Assembly: GCF_000290615.1 (NCBI RefSeq)
Contig: NZ_ALAS01000070.1
Coordinates: 1 to 47,955, forward strand
Direction of reading: 5' to 3'
Source of the DNA: Heyndrickxia coagulans DSM 1 = ATCC 7050
GTDB lineage: Bacteria; Bacillota; Bacilli; Bacillales; Bacillaceae_C
Length of the DNA: 47,955 bases
How positions within the stretch are numbered: position 1 is the first letter of the stretch; each line of letters starts with the position of its first letter. This document shows positions 33,463 through 42,844 of this stretch, piece by piece. The position numbers were made by a program, and so were the translations under genes. The notes under the pieces are model-generated. The model searched no databases. It saw nothing but the letters and a program-made list of their open reading frames with translations, and was not told where the DNA came from.

Positions 33463-34836
33463 TTATTTAACTACACGCCTGACAACGCCATTAAAGCACT
33501 TTTTCCAGTAGCCGCTGCTCATGTTGTCAATGGAAACGCCATCTGAACTGTTGCAATCAAGAAATTTGCCGCCGCCCAGGTAAATGCCGACATGGCCGTT
33601 GTACTTATAAGTATCAAAGAAGACGAGGTCCCCCCGTTTCATTTGCGAAGCACTAACCACCTGTCCAAGACCGGCAAGCGTATCCGTATTCGCGCCGGAG
33701 CCGCCCAGATCCACGCCTACCTGCGCATATGCCCAATGAACAAAGGAGGAGCAGTCAAAAATCCCGTTTGCAATGTCGCTTTTCGTCCTTCCGCCGCCCA
33801 TTTTATAGGAGGTATGCCCGATTAAAGCCGAACCGGCGCTGATCGCTTTTTCAACCGTTCCGGAAGCGTTATTTGAAGAGCGGCCGGAATCAGAAAAGGA
33901 AGATACGCGCGCAACATGTTTTGCGCGGGATCCGGGCTTTGCCTTTTCCTTCTGTGTATGTGCCGCGGTTTTTCCGTTTGAACCATCCGGGCCTCTTCCG
34001 GCGCCCGTGCCGGAAGAGGCGGAATCCTCTTGCTCCCGGTCTTGAGGAGCGGAAGGTTTTGCCGCATCAGATGGCGCGGCCGCGGCCTGCTTGCTTTCAA
34101 GTTCAGCGAGCGCTGCTTTTTCCTCTGCGTTTAAGGAAGCTTCTTTGTCTTTCAGCCTGGCCAACTCAGCTGCAACAGCCTGTTTTTGCTCCTTGAGCGC
34201 TGCTTTCAGGCTTTTCTGGTCTGCAAACCGGTATTTGTTTTCTTCTTTCAGCTCCTGCAGCTCGGATAAATCCGACTGCACTTTCTGAAGCTTCTTTTCC
34301 ACTTCAGCTTTTGCTGCATTTAATGTTTGGCTGTCTTTTTCCTGCGCTTTTAAAATGGCGCGGTCTGCTTGGACAAACGTCGTTAACGCCGCTGCTCGGC
34401 TGACAAAATCGCTCAGGCTGCCGGATTCAAGCAGCACATTCAGGTAACTGTCCAGCCCGCCGTTTTGCTGAATGTCACGCGCACGTCGGGCAAGTACGTT
34501 GTTGCGTTCTTCTATTCTTTTTTGCGTTTCTTTCATTTTTGCATTTAACGATGCAACTTCGTCATGCGCATTTGACACTTCCTGCGTTTTTTCACTGATT
34601 TTCTGATTGGTCTGGCGGATCTTAGCCGAAATTTTATCCATATCCGACTGAAGCTGTTTCTCGTTTTCTGCAATCTTCGCAATCTCGTTTTGCTTGCCGG
34701 AAATGCTTTCCTGCACGGCCGACTCCTCGTTTTGAATGCTTTTGGCAGCGGTTTCTGCGGATGCTTTGCTAAGCGGGACGAAAGCGCTGCCTGCGATAAA
34801 TGCAGCAGCGGTTAACGACAAAAACTTCCTGTTCAC
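33463..34836 (-). CDS. cwlO: Peptidoglycan DL-endopeptidase CwlO-like
   Basis: The 457-residue secreted hydrolase cuts the stem peptide of peptidoglycan, allowing wall expansion in elongation. It has a signal peptide cut near ASA at residue 27, a long coiled coil (about 30-255) that in CwlO takes the FtsEX signal, a Ser/Gly/Pro-rich linker (about 255-335), and a C-terminal NlpC/P60 domain with Cys362 ([11 protein letters not shown]), His415 ([12 protein letters not shown]) and Asn429. GTG 34836 follows GGAGG. A WalR-like site lies on the promoter. The domain order matches B. subtilis CwlO; LytE-type paralogues have LysM repeats, absent here. Confidence 0.9.
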   Translation of the reverse strand: MNRKFLSLTAAAFIAGSAFVPLSKASAETAAKSIQNEESAVQESISGKQNEIAKIAENEKQLQSDMDKISAKIRQTNQKISEKTQEVSNAHDEVASLNAKMKETQKRIEERNNVLARRARDIQQNGGLDSYLNVLLESGSLSDFVSRAAALTTFVQADRAILKAQEKDSQTLNAAKAEVEKKLQKVQSDLSELQELKEENKYRFADQKSLKAALKEQKQAVAAELARLKDKEASLNAEEKAALAELESKQAAAAPSDAAKPSAPQDREQEDSASSGTGAGRGPDGSNGKTAAHTQKEKAKPGSRAKHVARVSSFSDSGRSSNNASGTVEKAISAGSALIGHTSYKMGGGRTKSDIANGIFDCSSFVHWAYAQVGVDLGGSGANTDTLAGLGQVVSASQMKRGDLVFFDTYKYNGHVGIYLGGGKFLDCNSSDGVSIDNMSSGYWKKCFNGVVRRVVK

Positions 34837-34914
34837 CTTAACGCCTCCATTGCTATGTACCGGCTTTTCCCCATTATGTGAAGCTCCCGTTCTATTAATC
34901 TATTGATATTTCTG

Positions 34915-34948
34915 ATTATATCATTCATTCTTTGGCAAATAGATTACA
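34915..34948 (-). promoter_or_regulatory. cwlO promoter with a WalR-like site
   Basis: On the minus strand a -10 TATAAT (34915-34920) has no good -35. In its place TGTAAT, five bases, TGCCAA (34932-34948) resemble the WalR direct repeat TGTWAH-N5-TGTWAH; the second half is imperfect. Such an arrangement fits activation by WalRK, which controls cwlO in B. subtilis. Confidence 0.5.
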
Positions 34949-35033
34949 GTTTTATTTCATTTTGAAAATGGAGGTTTATTTTTAACAAATCCAGGCAAAA
35001 CCAAAAGCTTTGAAACGGTATAGATGCAAAAAA

Positions 35034-35068
35034 ACAGCGGGGCACGATGAATGGTGGTGTCCCGCCGT
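35034..35068 (-). terminator. Terminator after the cshB-nfo operon
   Basis: Imperfect arms of about ten pairs, with CAGCGGGGCAC on one side and GTGTCCCGCCG on the other; on the minus strand a T run follows. It lies about 50 bases beyond the nfo stop. Confidence 0.7.
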
Positions 35069-35119
35069 TTTTATGTTTTTATTTGGCCTTTTTCAGCGGC
35101 TTTAAAACCCGGCCGGGAT

Positions 35120-36019
35120 TCAAACGGGCTGTTCCACAATTTTGGCCAGCAGATTTTCGTCAAATTCCCTGTTTCTAAGCATGGCGATTTCGTATTTGTA
35201 CGGGGGCTTGCGGTTCTTTTTGTCTTCGCCGACATAAGGGGTTTCCAAAATTTTCGGGATGTCCTGAAGCGCCGGGTGATGCACGATATAGTCAAGGGCT
35301 TCAAATCCGATATGGCCAAACCCGATATTCTCATGCCGGTCTTTGTGCGAGCCGGCTTCATTTTTGCTGTCATTGATATGCAGTACTTTCAGGCGACCGA
35401 TGCCGATGATCCGGTCAAATTCATCCAGCACTTCATCAAACCGGTTTTTCACATCATAGCCGGCATCATGGGTATGGCAAGTGTCAAAGCAAATGGAAAG
35501 CTTGTCATTGTATTTGACGCCGTCTATGATTTCCGCCAGTTCCTCAAACGTCCTGCCGCATTCGGATCCTTTGCCGGCCATCGTTTCAAGCGCAATCTGG
35601 GCGGTTTGCCCCGGAACGAGCACCTCATTCAGCCCTTCAATGATTTTCTTGATCGCTTTTTCCGGCCCTGCTCCAACATGGGCGCCCGGATGCAAAACGA
35701 TCTGCTTCGCCCCGATTGCCTCCGTCCGCTCAATTTCCGACTGCAAAAAACGGACACCGAGTTCAAATGTCGCAGGATTTGTTGTGTTGCCGATATTGAT
35801 AATATACGGCGCATGGACGACAATCTCCTCTATGCCATGTTCTTTCATATGGGCAAGGCCTGCTTCAATGTTCAAGTCTTCAATTTTCTTCCGCCTTGTA
35901 TTTTGCGGTGCGCCGGTATAAATCATAAATGTGTTGGCGCCGTATGAAACCGCCTCTTCACTTGACGCAAGCAGCATTTTTTTGCCGCTCATCGAGACAT
36001 GTGAACCAATTTTAAGCAT
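35120..36019 (-). CDS. nfo: Endonuclease IV
   Basis: The 299-residue enzyme cuts DNA 5' of abasic sites in base excision repair. It has a TIM barrel with the metal-ligand motifs [51 protein letters not shown] and ILETP, which supply the three-zinc site. ATG 36019 follows AAGGGGAG. It follows cshB by 15 bases and is clearly in the same operon. The order matches yqfR-yqfS in B. subtilis. Confidence 0.96.
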   Translation of the reverse strand: MLKIGSHVSMSGKKMLLASSEEAVSYGANTFMIYTGAPQNTRRKKIEDLNIEAGLAHMKEHGIEEIVVHAPYIINIGNTTNPATFELGVRFLQSEIERTEAIGAKQIVLHPGAHVGAGPEKAIKKIIEGLNEVLVPGQTAQIALETMAGKGSECGRTFEELAEIIDGVKYNDKLSICFDTCHTHDAGYDVKNRFDEVLDEFDRIIGIGRLKVLHINDSKNEAGSHKDRHENIGFGHIGFEALDYIVHHPALQDIPKILETPYVGEDKKNRKPPYKYEIAMLRNREFDENLLAKIVEQPV

Positions 36020-36034
36020 GGTGTTTCTCCCCTT

Positions 36035-37345
36035 TTATTTCCGTTTTTGCAATTTCCTTTGCCGTTTTTTCAGCATTTCGATCTGCCGTTCCATTTTCTT
36101 TTTATAGCCCGGCTTCACTTTTTTCGGCCTGCCGATTGCCTTTCTCGCCGCGGTTTCCGTTTTATCCGCTTTTTTCACACGCTTTTTGCGGCGGTTCCGG
36201 TCGCCCAGTTCCACCCATTCGCCGCGGCGCACATCACGGTAGATGAAGGCAATCCCCATTTTCTCAAGCTGCGTGAGGGCAAACTCATCGGAAGGTTCGT
36301 AAATGGTTGCGCATATGCCCGATAGATCGGCGCGGGCCGTTCTGCCGGCGCGGTGGACGTAAAACGTCAAATCTTTTGGCAGCTCGTAGTTTACGACATG
36401 GCTGACCCCTTCGATATCAATCCCGCGCGCGGCCAGATCAGTGGCAATGATATACCGGTATTCCAGGTTTTTGATTTGTTTCATCGTTTTCGCCCGTTCC
36501 CGCGGCGAGAGGTCTCCGTGGATACGGGCCGTTTTCATCCCTTTTGCCGAGAGCCCTGCAGCAATTTCTTCCACCATCGCTTTTGTGTTTGCAAATACAA
36601 TCGCCAAGTACGGGTTAAACGCCTCGAGGGCATCATGCAACACGTCAATTTTCTCCCGCGCGCGTTTCGGGATCAGAATATGTTCAATTTTTTCTGCTGC
36701 GATTTGCCGCGGCGCTACCTGCTCGAATTTCGGATTTTCCATATACTTTTTTAAAAACGGCTTTAATTTTTCGGGAATGGTTGCCGAAAACACGAGCATT
36801 TGCAGTTTTTCAGGCATCCTCCCCGCAATTTGGTCGACATCCACGATAAAGCCCATATCGAGCATAATATCCGCTTCATCGACAACAAACGTTTTTGCTG
36901 TATGGACAAACAACGCCTGCTCTTTCACAAGATCATTCACCCTGCCCGGCGTGCCGACTACAATTTGCGGCTGTTTTTTCAGTTTGCTGATATCACGCTG
37001 CTTGTCCGTTCCGCCGATAAACAGTTTGGCGGTTATCCGGCCTGTTTCTTCCCATTTTAATACTTCCTGAATTTCATGGTAAATCTGTGCCGCCAGTTCC
37101 CGCGTCGGGGCCGTAATCACCGCCTGGACTTCCGCAAGAGACGGGTCTGTTTTTTGCAAGAGCGGTAGCACATAAGCATGTGTTTTCCCCGTTCCCGTCT
37201 GCGACTGTCCAATGGCACTTTCCCCACGCAAAACAAGCGGGATCATTTTTCGCTGTATTTCCGTCGGTTCGGCAAAGCCTTTATGTTCGATCGCTTTTTC
37301 GATAAATGGTTTAAAACCGAAATCTTTCCATTTTGTTCCGTTCAT
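36035..37345 (-). CDS. cshB: DEAD-box RNA helicase CshB
   Basis: The 436-residue helicase unwinds RNA secondary structure, important in the cold and in ribosome or mRNA handling. It has a Q motif (GFAEPTEIQ), Walker A SQTGTGKT near residue 48, APTRELA, VDEADIM as the DEAD box near 155, SAT near 185, and HRAGRTAR as motif VI near 325. A very basic tail (about residues 370-436) likely binds RNA. ATG 37345 follows AAGGAG. First gene of cshB-nfo. Confidence 0.94.
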   Translation of the reverse strand: MNGTKWKDFGFKPFIEKAIEHKGFAEPTEIQRKMIPLVLRGESAIGQSQTGTGKTHAYVLPLLQKTDPSLAEVQAVITAPTRELAAQIYHEIQEVLKWEETGRITAKLFIGGTDKQRDISKLKKQPQIVVGTPGRVNDLVKEQALFVHTAKTFVVDEADIMLDMGFIVDVDQIAGRMPEKLQMLVFSATIPEKLKPFLKKYMENPKFEQVAPRQIAAEKIEHILIPKRAREKIDVLHDALEAFNPYLAIVFANTKAMVEEIAAGLSAKGMKTARIHGDLSPRERAKTMKQIKNLEYRYIIATDLAARGIDIEGVSHVVNYELPKDLTFYVHRAGRTARADLSGICATIYEPSDEFALTQLEKMGIAFIYRDVRRGEWVELGDRNRRKKRVKKADKTETAARKAIGRPKKVKPGYKKKMERQIEMLKKRQRKLQKRK

Positions 37346-37383
37346 GTTTCCACTCCTTCTCTCATGCAGCAGAACGTCTTGTT

Positions 37384-37413
37384 ATTATAATCAACATCCG
37401 AGAAAAATGCCAA
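37384..37413 (-). promoter_or_regulatory. Sigma-A type promoter of cshB-nfo
   Basis: On the minus strand TTGGCA (37408-37413) and TATAAT (37384-37389) are 18 bases apart, about 40 bases before the cshB start. Confidence 0.72.
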
Positions 37414-37556
37414 TTTCCGCATGCCCCGGTATGCAAATGGAAATTTTTGTGCCGTTTACGGGCAGAAAGAAACTTTTTTTGCATGCCAGACGTTTCCGTT
37501 TGGCCTGCATATTGTAATATTGAACGCAAAAGCCAAACAGAAAGGGGGTCAAATGG

Positions 37557-38189
37557 ATGCCGCCAAGAAATATGCCGCCGGTTTTCGGCCGGCAAAACCC
37601 GCCCCCGTTCGGCGGAATGCAGCGTAGTCTGTTTGCCGGGAACCGCCTGGGCGGGCCGGGCATGCCCGGGCAATTCAGAGCCGGAGGGCAAATGCCGGGA
37701 TTTCCGGGCCGAGCGGGCGCAACTGCAGGACGGGGCGGAGGGTTTTTATCCAGACTGTTCCAAAGGGGCGGGCAAACAGCAGCCGCCAACCCGGCAGCCG
37801 CCTTCCAGCGGGGTACCGCCGGGGGAGGCGGATCACTTTTCAAATCCATCACAAATCCTTCTTCGATCAGTTCGTTTTTAAACAATACACAAAACGTCCT
37901 GAAAACCGCGCAACAGGTCGGCCCGATGATCCAGCAGATCCAGCAGGTCGGCCCGCTCGTCAAAAATCTGCCGGCGATGTGGAAATTGTACCGCGGCCTG
38001 AAAAATGCCCCGGAAGAGGAGGGGCAGGAGAACCGCGAATTAAGCAGCAAAGAGAAAAAAACTGAACCGGCAAAAGAGAAAAAAAGCAACCGGCAGGCGG
38101 GTCGTAACGCATCATCTCAACCCGCAGAAAGCACAAATGGCGAAAAACGCCCGGAAAAAGGGGCTTCCGTGCCAAAATTGTTTATTTAA
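37557..38189 (+). CDS. yqfQ: YqfQ (VrrA) family protein
   Basis: The 210-residue protein has a Pro/Gly/Met/Arg-rich N-terminal region of about 90 residues (repeated MPPR, GGPGMPG, PGFPG), a helical middle with QQVGPMIQQIQQVGPLVKNLPAMWKLYRGL, and a Lys/Glu-rich tail. This organisation is that of the YqfQ/VrrA family; the function is unknown. ATG 37557 follows AAAGGGGG. The low-complexity N-terminus is a likely place for length variation between strains. Confidence 0.8.
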   Translation: MPPRNMPPVFGRQNPPPFGGMQRSLFAGNRLGGPGMPGQFRAGGQMPGFPGRAGATAGRGGGFLSRLFQRGGQTAAANPAAAFQRGTAGGGGSLFKSITNPSSISSFLNNTQNVLKTAQQVGPMIQQIQQVGPLVKNLPAMWKLYRGLKNAPEEEGQENRELSSKEKKTEPAKEKKSNRQAGRNASSQPAESTNGEKRPEKGASVPKLFI

Positions 38190-38195
38190 GACGCC

Positions 38196-38227
38196 AAAAC
38201 CGTTTGTACCCGCGTGCAGACGGTTTT
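38196..38227 (+). terminator. Terminator of yqfQ
   Basis: Arms AAAACCGTTTG and CAGACGGTTTT around a ten-base loop, followed by TT, six bases after the yqfQ stop. Confidence 0.82.
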
Positions 38228-38319
38228 TTCTATTAAAAGCTGGCACCGGCCCGTGCGTTTCCATCCTTCCGGGGAAGCGCGCCCTATTTCAGGCACGGCC
38301 GGCTGTGCAAAAACCCGTT

Positions 38320-38348
38320 TTGTATTCTTTGCCGCATTCCGATATAAT
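38320..38348 (+). promoter_or_regulatory. Sigma-A type promoter of ispH
   Basis: TTGTAT at 38320-38325 and TATAAT at 38343-38348 are 17 bases apart, 67 bases before the ispH start. Confidence 0.68.
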
Positions 38349-38415
38349 ACAAATGTAATAGACTCATTTCCCAGCCCGGATGCCGGCGTTCCGGCACCCT
38401 GTTAGGAGGATCGCG

Positions 38416-39381
38416 ATGGAAGTGCTGAAAATTTCCCCCAGGGGTTACTGCTACGGCGTTGTTGACGCAATGGTCATTGCCCGCAACGCCGCAATGGATA
38501 AAACTTTGCCGCGTCCCATCTATATCCTTGGCATGATCGTCCACAACCAGCATGTGACGGATGCCTTTAAAGAAGACGGGATCCTTACGCTCGACGGCAA
38601 AAACCGCAAAGAAATTCTCGAAAAGGTGGAAAAAGGCACCGTTATTTTTACCGCGCACGGCGTCTCCCCCGAAGTGCGCGAACTTGCCCGAAAAAAAGGC
38701 TTGACGGCCATTGATGCCACATGCCCGGACGTGGCGAAAACCCATGATTTAATCCGCGAAAAAGAAAAAGAAGGCTATGATGTCATTTATATCGGAAAAA
38801 AAGGCCATCCGGAACCCGAGGGGGCAGCCGGTGTCGCACCCGCGATTGTCCATCTCGTCGAAACGGAAGCAGACGTGGAAGCCCTCGATATCCGCAATGA
38901 TAAAATTATTGTAACAAACCAGACGACGATGAGCCAATGGGACGTGGCGGATTTGATGGAACACATCCAAAAGAAATACCCGCATGCGGAAACGTACAAT
39001 GAAATCTGCCATGCCACGCAAATTCGCCAGGAAGCCGTTGCCAGGCAGGCCGGGGAGGCCGATTTGCTGCTTGTAGTCGGCGACCCGCGCAGCAACAATT
39101 CAAACCGCCTCGCGCAAGTATCGGAAGAAATCGCCGGCACAAAAGCATACCGGATTGCCGATGTCGAAGAAATTGAGCTGGCATGGCTTGAAGGTGTACA
39201 AAAAGTTGCCGTAACGGCAGGGGCATCGACGCCGACGCCGATCGTGCGTGAAGTCATTGCATTTCTTGAGAAATTCGACCCGGAAGACGAATCAACCTGG
39301 GAACGAAAGCGGAACGTACCATTAAACAAAATTTTGCCGAAAGTCAAAGCGCCGCACCCTTCTTCCGGCCAAAAAGCATAA
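38416..39381 (+). CDS. ispH: 4-hydroxy-3-methylbut-2-enyl diphosphate reductase
   Basis: The 321-residue Fe-S enzyme makes isopentenyl and dimethylallyl diphosphate, the last MEP pathway step. The three cluster ligands are Cys12 (GYCYGV), Cys103 (DATCPDV) and Cys198 (EICHAT); HNQHV, TAHGVSP and GHPEPEG are substrate-binding segments. ATG 38416 lies 7 bases after AGGAGG; the frame opens 12 codons earlier without a site. It is monocistronic with its own promoter and terminator. Confidence 0.96.
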   Translation: MEVLKISPRGYCYGVVDAMVIARNAAMDKTLPRPIYILGMIVHNQHVTDAFKEDGILTLDGKNRKEILEKVEKGTVIFTAHGVSPEVRELARKKGLTAIDATCPDVAKTHDLIREKEKEGYDVIYIGKKGHPEPEGAAGVAPAIVHLVETEADVEALDIRNDKIIVTNQTTMSQWDVADLMEHIQKKYPHAETYNEICHATQIRQEAVARQAGEADLLLVVGDPRSNNSNRLAQVSEEIAGTKAYRIADVEEIELAWLEGVQKVAVTAGASTPTPIVREVIAFLEKFDPEDESTWERKRNVPLNKILPKVKAPHPSSGQKA

Positions 39382-39417
39382 AAACCCGGTTGGAACGCTT
39401 CCGGCCGGAAAAGTAAT

Positions 39418-39463
39418 AAAGGCAAAAGGGCGGAGTCCGGTGGGCATCCGCCCTTTTGCCTTT
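39418..39463 (+). terminator. Terminator of ispH
   Basis: Seventeen-base perfect arms beginning AAAGGCAAAAGGGCGGA, around a 12-base loop, 36 bases after the ispH stop. Confidence 0.88.
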
Positions 39464-39625
39464 AACTATCCATGCTGGAACGACTGCAGCACCGGAATGA
39501 AAATGAATACCCGTTGGCACGTATTTTCAGGAAGGCATCCATACGGGATGCAACGGGGCACCGGCAAAAAGAATGAAAATGAGCCATCGCAATCTTTAAA
39601 GGATAACGCGGCCCGGGTTAAAAAA

Positions 39626-39653
39626 GGCCGCCTTTTCCCTGCTTTCAGCGGCC
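39626..39653 (-). terminator. Terminator of trmK-yqfO
   Basis: Arms GGCCGC and GCGGCC around a 16-base loop; on the minus strand TTTTTT follows. It starts 12 bases beyond the yqfO stop. Confidence 0.72.
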
Positions 39654-39664
39654 CCGGCGTTTTC

Positions 39665-40783
39665 TTAAAGAAACTGAAACGGGTCTGTGTTTACTTCGGA
39701 TGCAATAAAGCGGACATCGAGCTGATGCTCCCTGCATGCTTTTCGCATATAGGCCGCAACCCCTTTTTTCATCACCTTCTCCACGTTATGCCCGGGGTCT
39801 ACGACATTCAGCCCGAGCGCCAGTGCATCGTGGGCGTTATGGTAATAAAAATCCCCGGTGACAAACACATCGGCCCCCGCCCTTTTTGCCTCAGCAAAAT
39901 ATTTGTTGCCGTCTCCGCCGAGAACAGCCACTTTTTTCACTTTTTCGTCCAAATTTCCGACGACGCGCAATGCCGGAACTTCGAGCGTTTTTTTTACATG
40001 TTCCGCAAATTCCCGCAGTGCCATTTCCCGTTCGATTTCGCCGATCCGGCCTAGCCCGAACTTCCGGCCTTCATTTACGACCGGATAAATATCATAGGCA
40101 ACCTCTTCATACGGGTGCGCCTCAAACATGCTGGCGAGCACCTGTTTTTCAATCGATGCGGGATAAATCGTTTCAACCCTTGTTTCACTTGCTGCCTCGA
40201 GTTTGCCCGCTTCCCCGAGGAACGGGTTTGTCCCTTTCCCCGGCAGAAAACGGCCGGTACCGCGGGCGGAGAAAGAACAATGGCTGTAATTCCCGATCGC
40301 CCCCGCGCCGGCATTCCCAAGCGCCGTTCTTACAGCCTCTTCATGGGATACCGGGACAAAAACAACCAGTTTCCTCAATTTGTCTTCAAAAAGAGGCGAT
40401 AATACTTCCGTATCACGGAGCCCTAGCGCCTCCGCCAGCAAGTCGTTCACGCCCCCTTCTGCAATATCAAGGTTTGTATGGGCGGCATATACAGCAATCC
40501 CGTGGCTGATGCATTTTTCAATCAGCCGCCCCTGGGGGGTATCCGTCGCCATGTTTTTTAACGGCCGGTAAACGGCAGGATGGTGGGCGATAATCAGCTG
40601 GGCATCCTTTTCAATCGCTTCATCCACCACATCTTCCAAAACATCAAGCGCCACCAGCACATTTTTCACCGGCCCGTTTAACTGCCCGATTTGGAGCCCG
40701 ACCGGATCCCCGTCCATTGCAAACTTTTTCGGTGCAAACTGCTCAAATAGCTGGATGACATCATGCCCGTTCGCATGCTTCAT
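39665..40783 (-). CDS. yqfO: Nif3-like dinuclear metal centre protein YqfO
   Basis: The 372-residue protein belongs to the Nif3/DUF34 family. The metal-binding residues lie in IIAHHPAVYRPL near residue 66, AAHTNLD near 100, and TGDFYYHNAHDA and DPGHNVEK near the C-terminus; between them sits an inserted PII-like domain (about residues 125-240), as in Bacillus and Staphylococcus homologues. GTP cyclohydrolase-like activity has been suggested for the family and remains unproven. ATG 40783 overlaps the trmK stop by four bases, so the pair is coupled. Confidence 0.92.
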   Translation of the reverse strand: MKHANGHDVIQLFEQFAPKKFAMDGDPVGLQIGQLNGPVKNVLVALDVLEDVVDEAIEKDAQLIIAHHPAVYRPLKNMATDTPQGRLIEKCISHGIAVYAAHTNLDIAEGGVNDLLAEALGLRDTEVLSPLFEDKLRKLVVFVPVSHEEAVRTALGNAGAGAIGNYSHCSFSARGTGRFLPGKGTNPFLGEAGKLEAASETRVETIYPASIEKQVLASMFEAHPYEEVAYDIYPVVNEGRKFGLGRIGEIEREMALREFAEHVKKTLEVPALRVVGNLDEKVKKVAVLGGDGNKYFAEAKRAGADVFVTGDFYYHNAHDALALGLNVVDPGHNVEKVMKKGVAAYMRKACREHQLDVRFIASEVNTDPFQFL

Positions 40784-41478
40784 GTTAAAACCTCCTCTAC
40801 CAAAGCAATCAAATGGCGATAGACGCCCTTTTTTTCTTCAATTTCCGGGCTTGCGCCTGCCTGCTCCAGATGGCTGAGCACGGATTGCCATTTTTTGATT
40901 TCATTGCGCCATTTTTTCCGGAAAGCTTCATTTTGGTTTTTGATTAAAACCGGGCCCACCAGGCGTTCCGCTTCCGTGAGCGCCACAAGCGCGCCCGCAT
41001 ATTCTGCTGCAATAATTTCATATATTTTTCCGTCTTCCTCGAGAATGTCTTCTCCTGTAATGGCCCATCCGTTTTCCGCCAGCCATCCGCGGACAATGTG
41101 CGATCCGGTATTCGGCTGCAGGATGAGCGTTTCTTTGCCGTTTAGTTTTGCTTTTCCGCGATCAAGGATGGAGGCAATTAACGCGCCGCCCATCCCGGCA
41201 ATCGTAATGCACCCCGCTTCCCCTGGAGCCAGGATTTCAAGCCCGTCTCCTTTCCGGACGCTGATTTTTCCGGCCAGCCCTGCTTTTTCCACTTGTTTTT
41301 GCGCCGAATGATACGGCCCTTCCGCCACTTCCCCGGCAACCGCCTCTGCTACGCTGCCGCACTTCACGCAAAATACGGGCAAATAAGCGTGATCAGACCC
41401 GATATCTGCCAATACAGTGCCGGCCGGAATAAAAGCCGCCACCGACTCAAGCCTTTTTGAAAGTTTCCCACTGTTCAT
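40780..41478 (-). CDS. trmK: tRNA (adenine22-N1)-methyltransferase
   Basis: The 232-residue SAM-dependent enzyme methylates A22 of certain tRNAs. It has the SAM-binding motif ADIGSDHAYLP near residue 25 and the catalytic-loop LILQPNTGSH near 110, with a helical C-terminal domain. ATG 41478 follows AGTGGTGAAG. It shares an operon with yqfO. Confidence 0.93.
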   Translation of the reverse strand: MNSGKLSKRLESVAAFIPAGTVLADIGSDHAYLPVFCVKCGSVAEAVAGEVAEGPYHSAQKQVEKAGLAGKISVRKGDGLEILAPGEAGCITIAGMGGALIASILDRGKAKLNGKETLILQPNTGSHIVRGWLAENGWAITGEDILEEDGKIYEIIAAEYAGALVALTEAERLVGPVLIKNQNEAFRKKWRNEIKKWQSVLSHLEQAGASPEIEEKKGVYRHLIALVEEVLT

Positions 41479-41536
41479 TTCTTCACCACTTTACATGTGA
41501 TACTTCTATTGTAGCCACTTTTTGCCATAAAAAAAA

Positions 41537-41549
41537 GGGGGATGCCCCC
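41537..41549 (-). terminator. Short GC hairpin terminating cccA
   Basis: GGGGG and CCCCC around ATG, followed by eight T residues on the minus strand, about 20 bases beyond the cccA stop. Confidence 0.7.
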
Positions 41550-41568
41550 CGTACGGCGAACCTGCCTC

Positions 41569-41940
41569 TTATTTTAGCTTTGATACCCAGTCCGCCATTT
41601 CATCAATATGGTCCTCTTCGACAAGTCCGGCCGGCATGCCACCGCTCGTGCCGTTCCTGAGTACATCTTTAATCTTATCTTTGGGCAATTTCTTGCCGAT
41701 GCCATGGAGATTCGGCCCGGCCCCGCCTTGCAAATTGTTCCCGTGGCAGGTCACGCAAGTCTTTTTGGCAAAGCTCTCCGGATCAAACTTTTCCGAGGAA
41801 GCGGTTTCGGTTTGCTTTGGATGCTCCTTTTCTTTGGCCACTTCCTTCGCATCCCCGATCCCTTTCACGGAAAGAAAAAAGATAAGGGCAAGCCCGAATG
41901 CCATAATCAGCACATATGGGATGACAGGATTTCTTTTCAA
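41569..41940 (-). CDS. cccA: Cytochrome c-550
   Basis: The 123-residue membrane-anchored cytochrome carries electrons on the outer face of the membrane. An N-terminal helix (residues 5-22, PVIPYVLIMAFGLALIFF) precedes a charged linker and a class I cytochrome domain with the haem site CVTCH and the axial Met in GGMPAG. TTG 41940 lies after AAGGGGGG; the ATG at 42000 has no site and would lengthen the cytoplasmic start. Confidence 0.9.
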   Translation of the reverse strand: MKRNPVIPYVLIMAFGLALIFFLSVKGIGDAKEVAKEKEHPKQTETASSEKFDPESFAKKTCVTCHGNNLQGGAGPNLHGIGKKLPKDKIKDVLRNGTSGGMPAGLVEEDHIDEMADWVSKLK

Positions 41941-42072
41941 TGCGTTCCCCCCCTTGTTTTTCCGCTTCTCCAGCGTATTTACCGCGCCCATCTCTTTCAT
42001 TTTAACTGAAAATTCTTTCGAAAGAAAGCCTTCCCATTCAAAAATAACACCTTGAATGCGCTTTCATCTTGT

Positions 42073-42100
42073 ATTATAATAAAAGCGGCAAAAAATTCAA
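42073..42100 (-). promoter_or_regulatory. Probable sigma-A promoter of cccA
   Basis: On the minus strand TTGAAT (42095-42100) and TATAAT (42073-42078) are 16 bases apart. The predicted 5' leader is about 125 bases, and contains the palindrome TTCTTTCGAAAGAA. Confidence 0.62.
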
Positions 42101-42159
42101 TAAAATGATACAATTGCTGGCAGCCGGAAAAAAGCAGCAGGAAAACTGAAAATTATATA

Positions 42160-42696
42160 TTATATTACAATAGAGACCAGCAAGATGGCAAGACCGAGAA
42201 GCCCCGACAGGGTAAAATACAGCAGTTTGTATGCCTTTCCGGCGGCAAGCCAGAGCCCGCAGTTGGCAAAAAGCAGCAAATATAAAGTATAGCGGTGATT
42301 TCCAAATAACTTTTCATTCAAAAACACACTGAAAAGAAGCAAAATAAGCGCAGCGCCAACAAAGAAAACCGGGTAAAAAATTTCTTTATTAGCATAATGA
42401 ATTCCCAGAAAAAGTAAGCATCCGACAAAAGCTGTCAAAATCCCTGTTTGCAAAATAAAATGTAATTCAGTAAAATAAATGACAAATACAGCGATTGCAA
42501 CGAGTGCAAGAATGAAAGCAGAAACCGCAGCTTGTTTTTTAACGGATTTCCCTGCGCCGTTTTGTTTGCGGGTATTGCCTTCAGTTCCCTCCGTATAGAT
42601 CGCGAGCAGAAAATCGCAGTATTCTTGTGGAATCATTTTGGTCTCTTTCCACATTTTAATTTCGTTGACAATGATTTGTTTTCTCTTATCGTCCAT
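42160..42696 (-). CDS. Integral membrane protein of unknown function
   Basis: The 178-residue protein has a soluble start of about 50 residues (KRKQIIVNEIKMWKETKMIP, then EYCDFLLAIYTEG) and four or five membrane helices from about residue 55 to the C-terminus. The N-terminal pattern recurs in Bacillaceae membrane proteins of unknown role. I do not recognise a named family. ATG 42696 has no strong ribosome binding site. It lies between cccA and sigA, apparently its own unit. Confidence 0.7.
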   Translation of the reverse strand: MDDKRKQIIVNEIKMWKETKMIPQEYCDFLLAIYTEGTEGNTRKQNGAGKSVKKQAAVSAFILALVAIAVFVIYFTELHFILQTGILTAFVGCLLFLGIHYANKEIFYPVFFVGAALILLLFSVFLNEKLFGNHRYTLYLLLFANCGLWLAAGKAYKLLYFTLSGLLGLAILLVSIVI

Positions 42697-42761
42697 TTTT
42701 CAACACATCCTGTGTAACCTATTCGACAGGCGGGTGGAAAATCCTTTTTTTACAAGAAAAA

Positions 42762-42786
42762 AGTTTACTTCCCGAGGAAGTAAACT
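42762..42786 (-). terminator. Terminator of dnaG-sigA
   Basis: Eleven-base arms AGTTTACTTCC and GGAAGTAAACT around CGA, followed by TTTTTTCTTG on the minus strand. Confidence 0.88.
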
Positions 42787-42844
42787 GAAAACAAGGCGCC
42801 TGTAAAAATAGATGCACAAGCGCCGTGCCTGTTTCTTTTCCGGC

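Noticed and set aside
37391-38089. Long minus-strand open frame opposite yqfQ
   Set aside because: It is a by-product of the GC-rich yqfQ N-terminus; the plus strand has a ribosome binding site, family match and terminator.
39440-40054. Plus-strand open frame of about 200 codons opposite yqfO
   Set aside because: It runs across the yqfO gene and its terminator; its product is Phe/Cys-rich with no family features.
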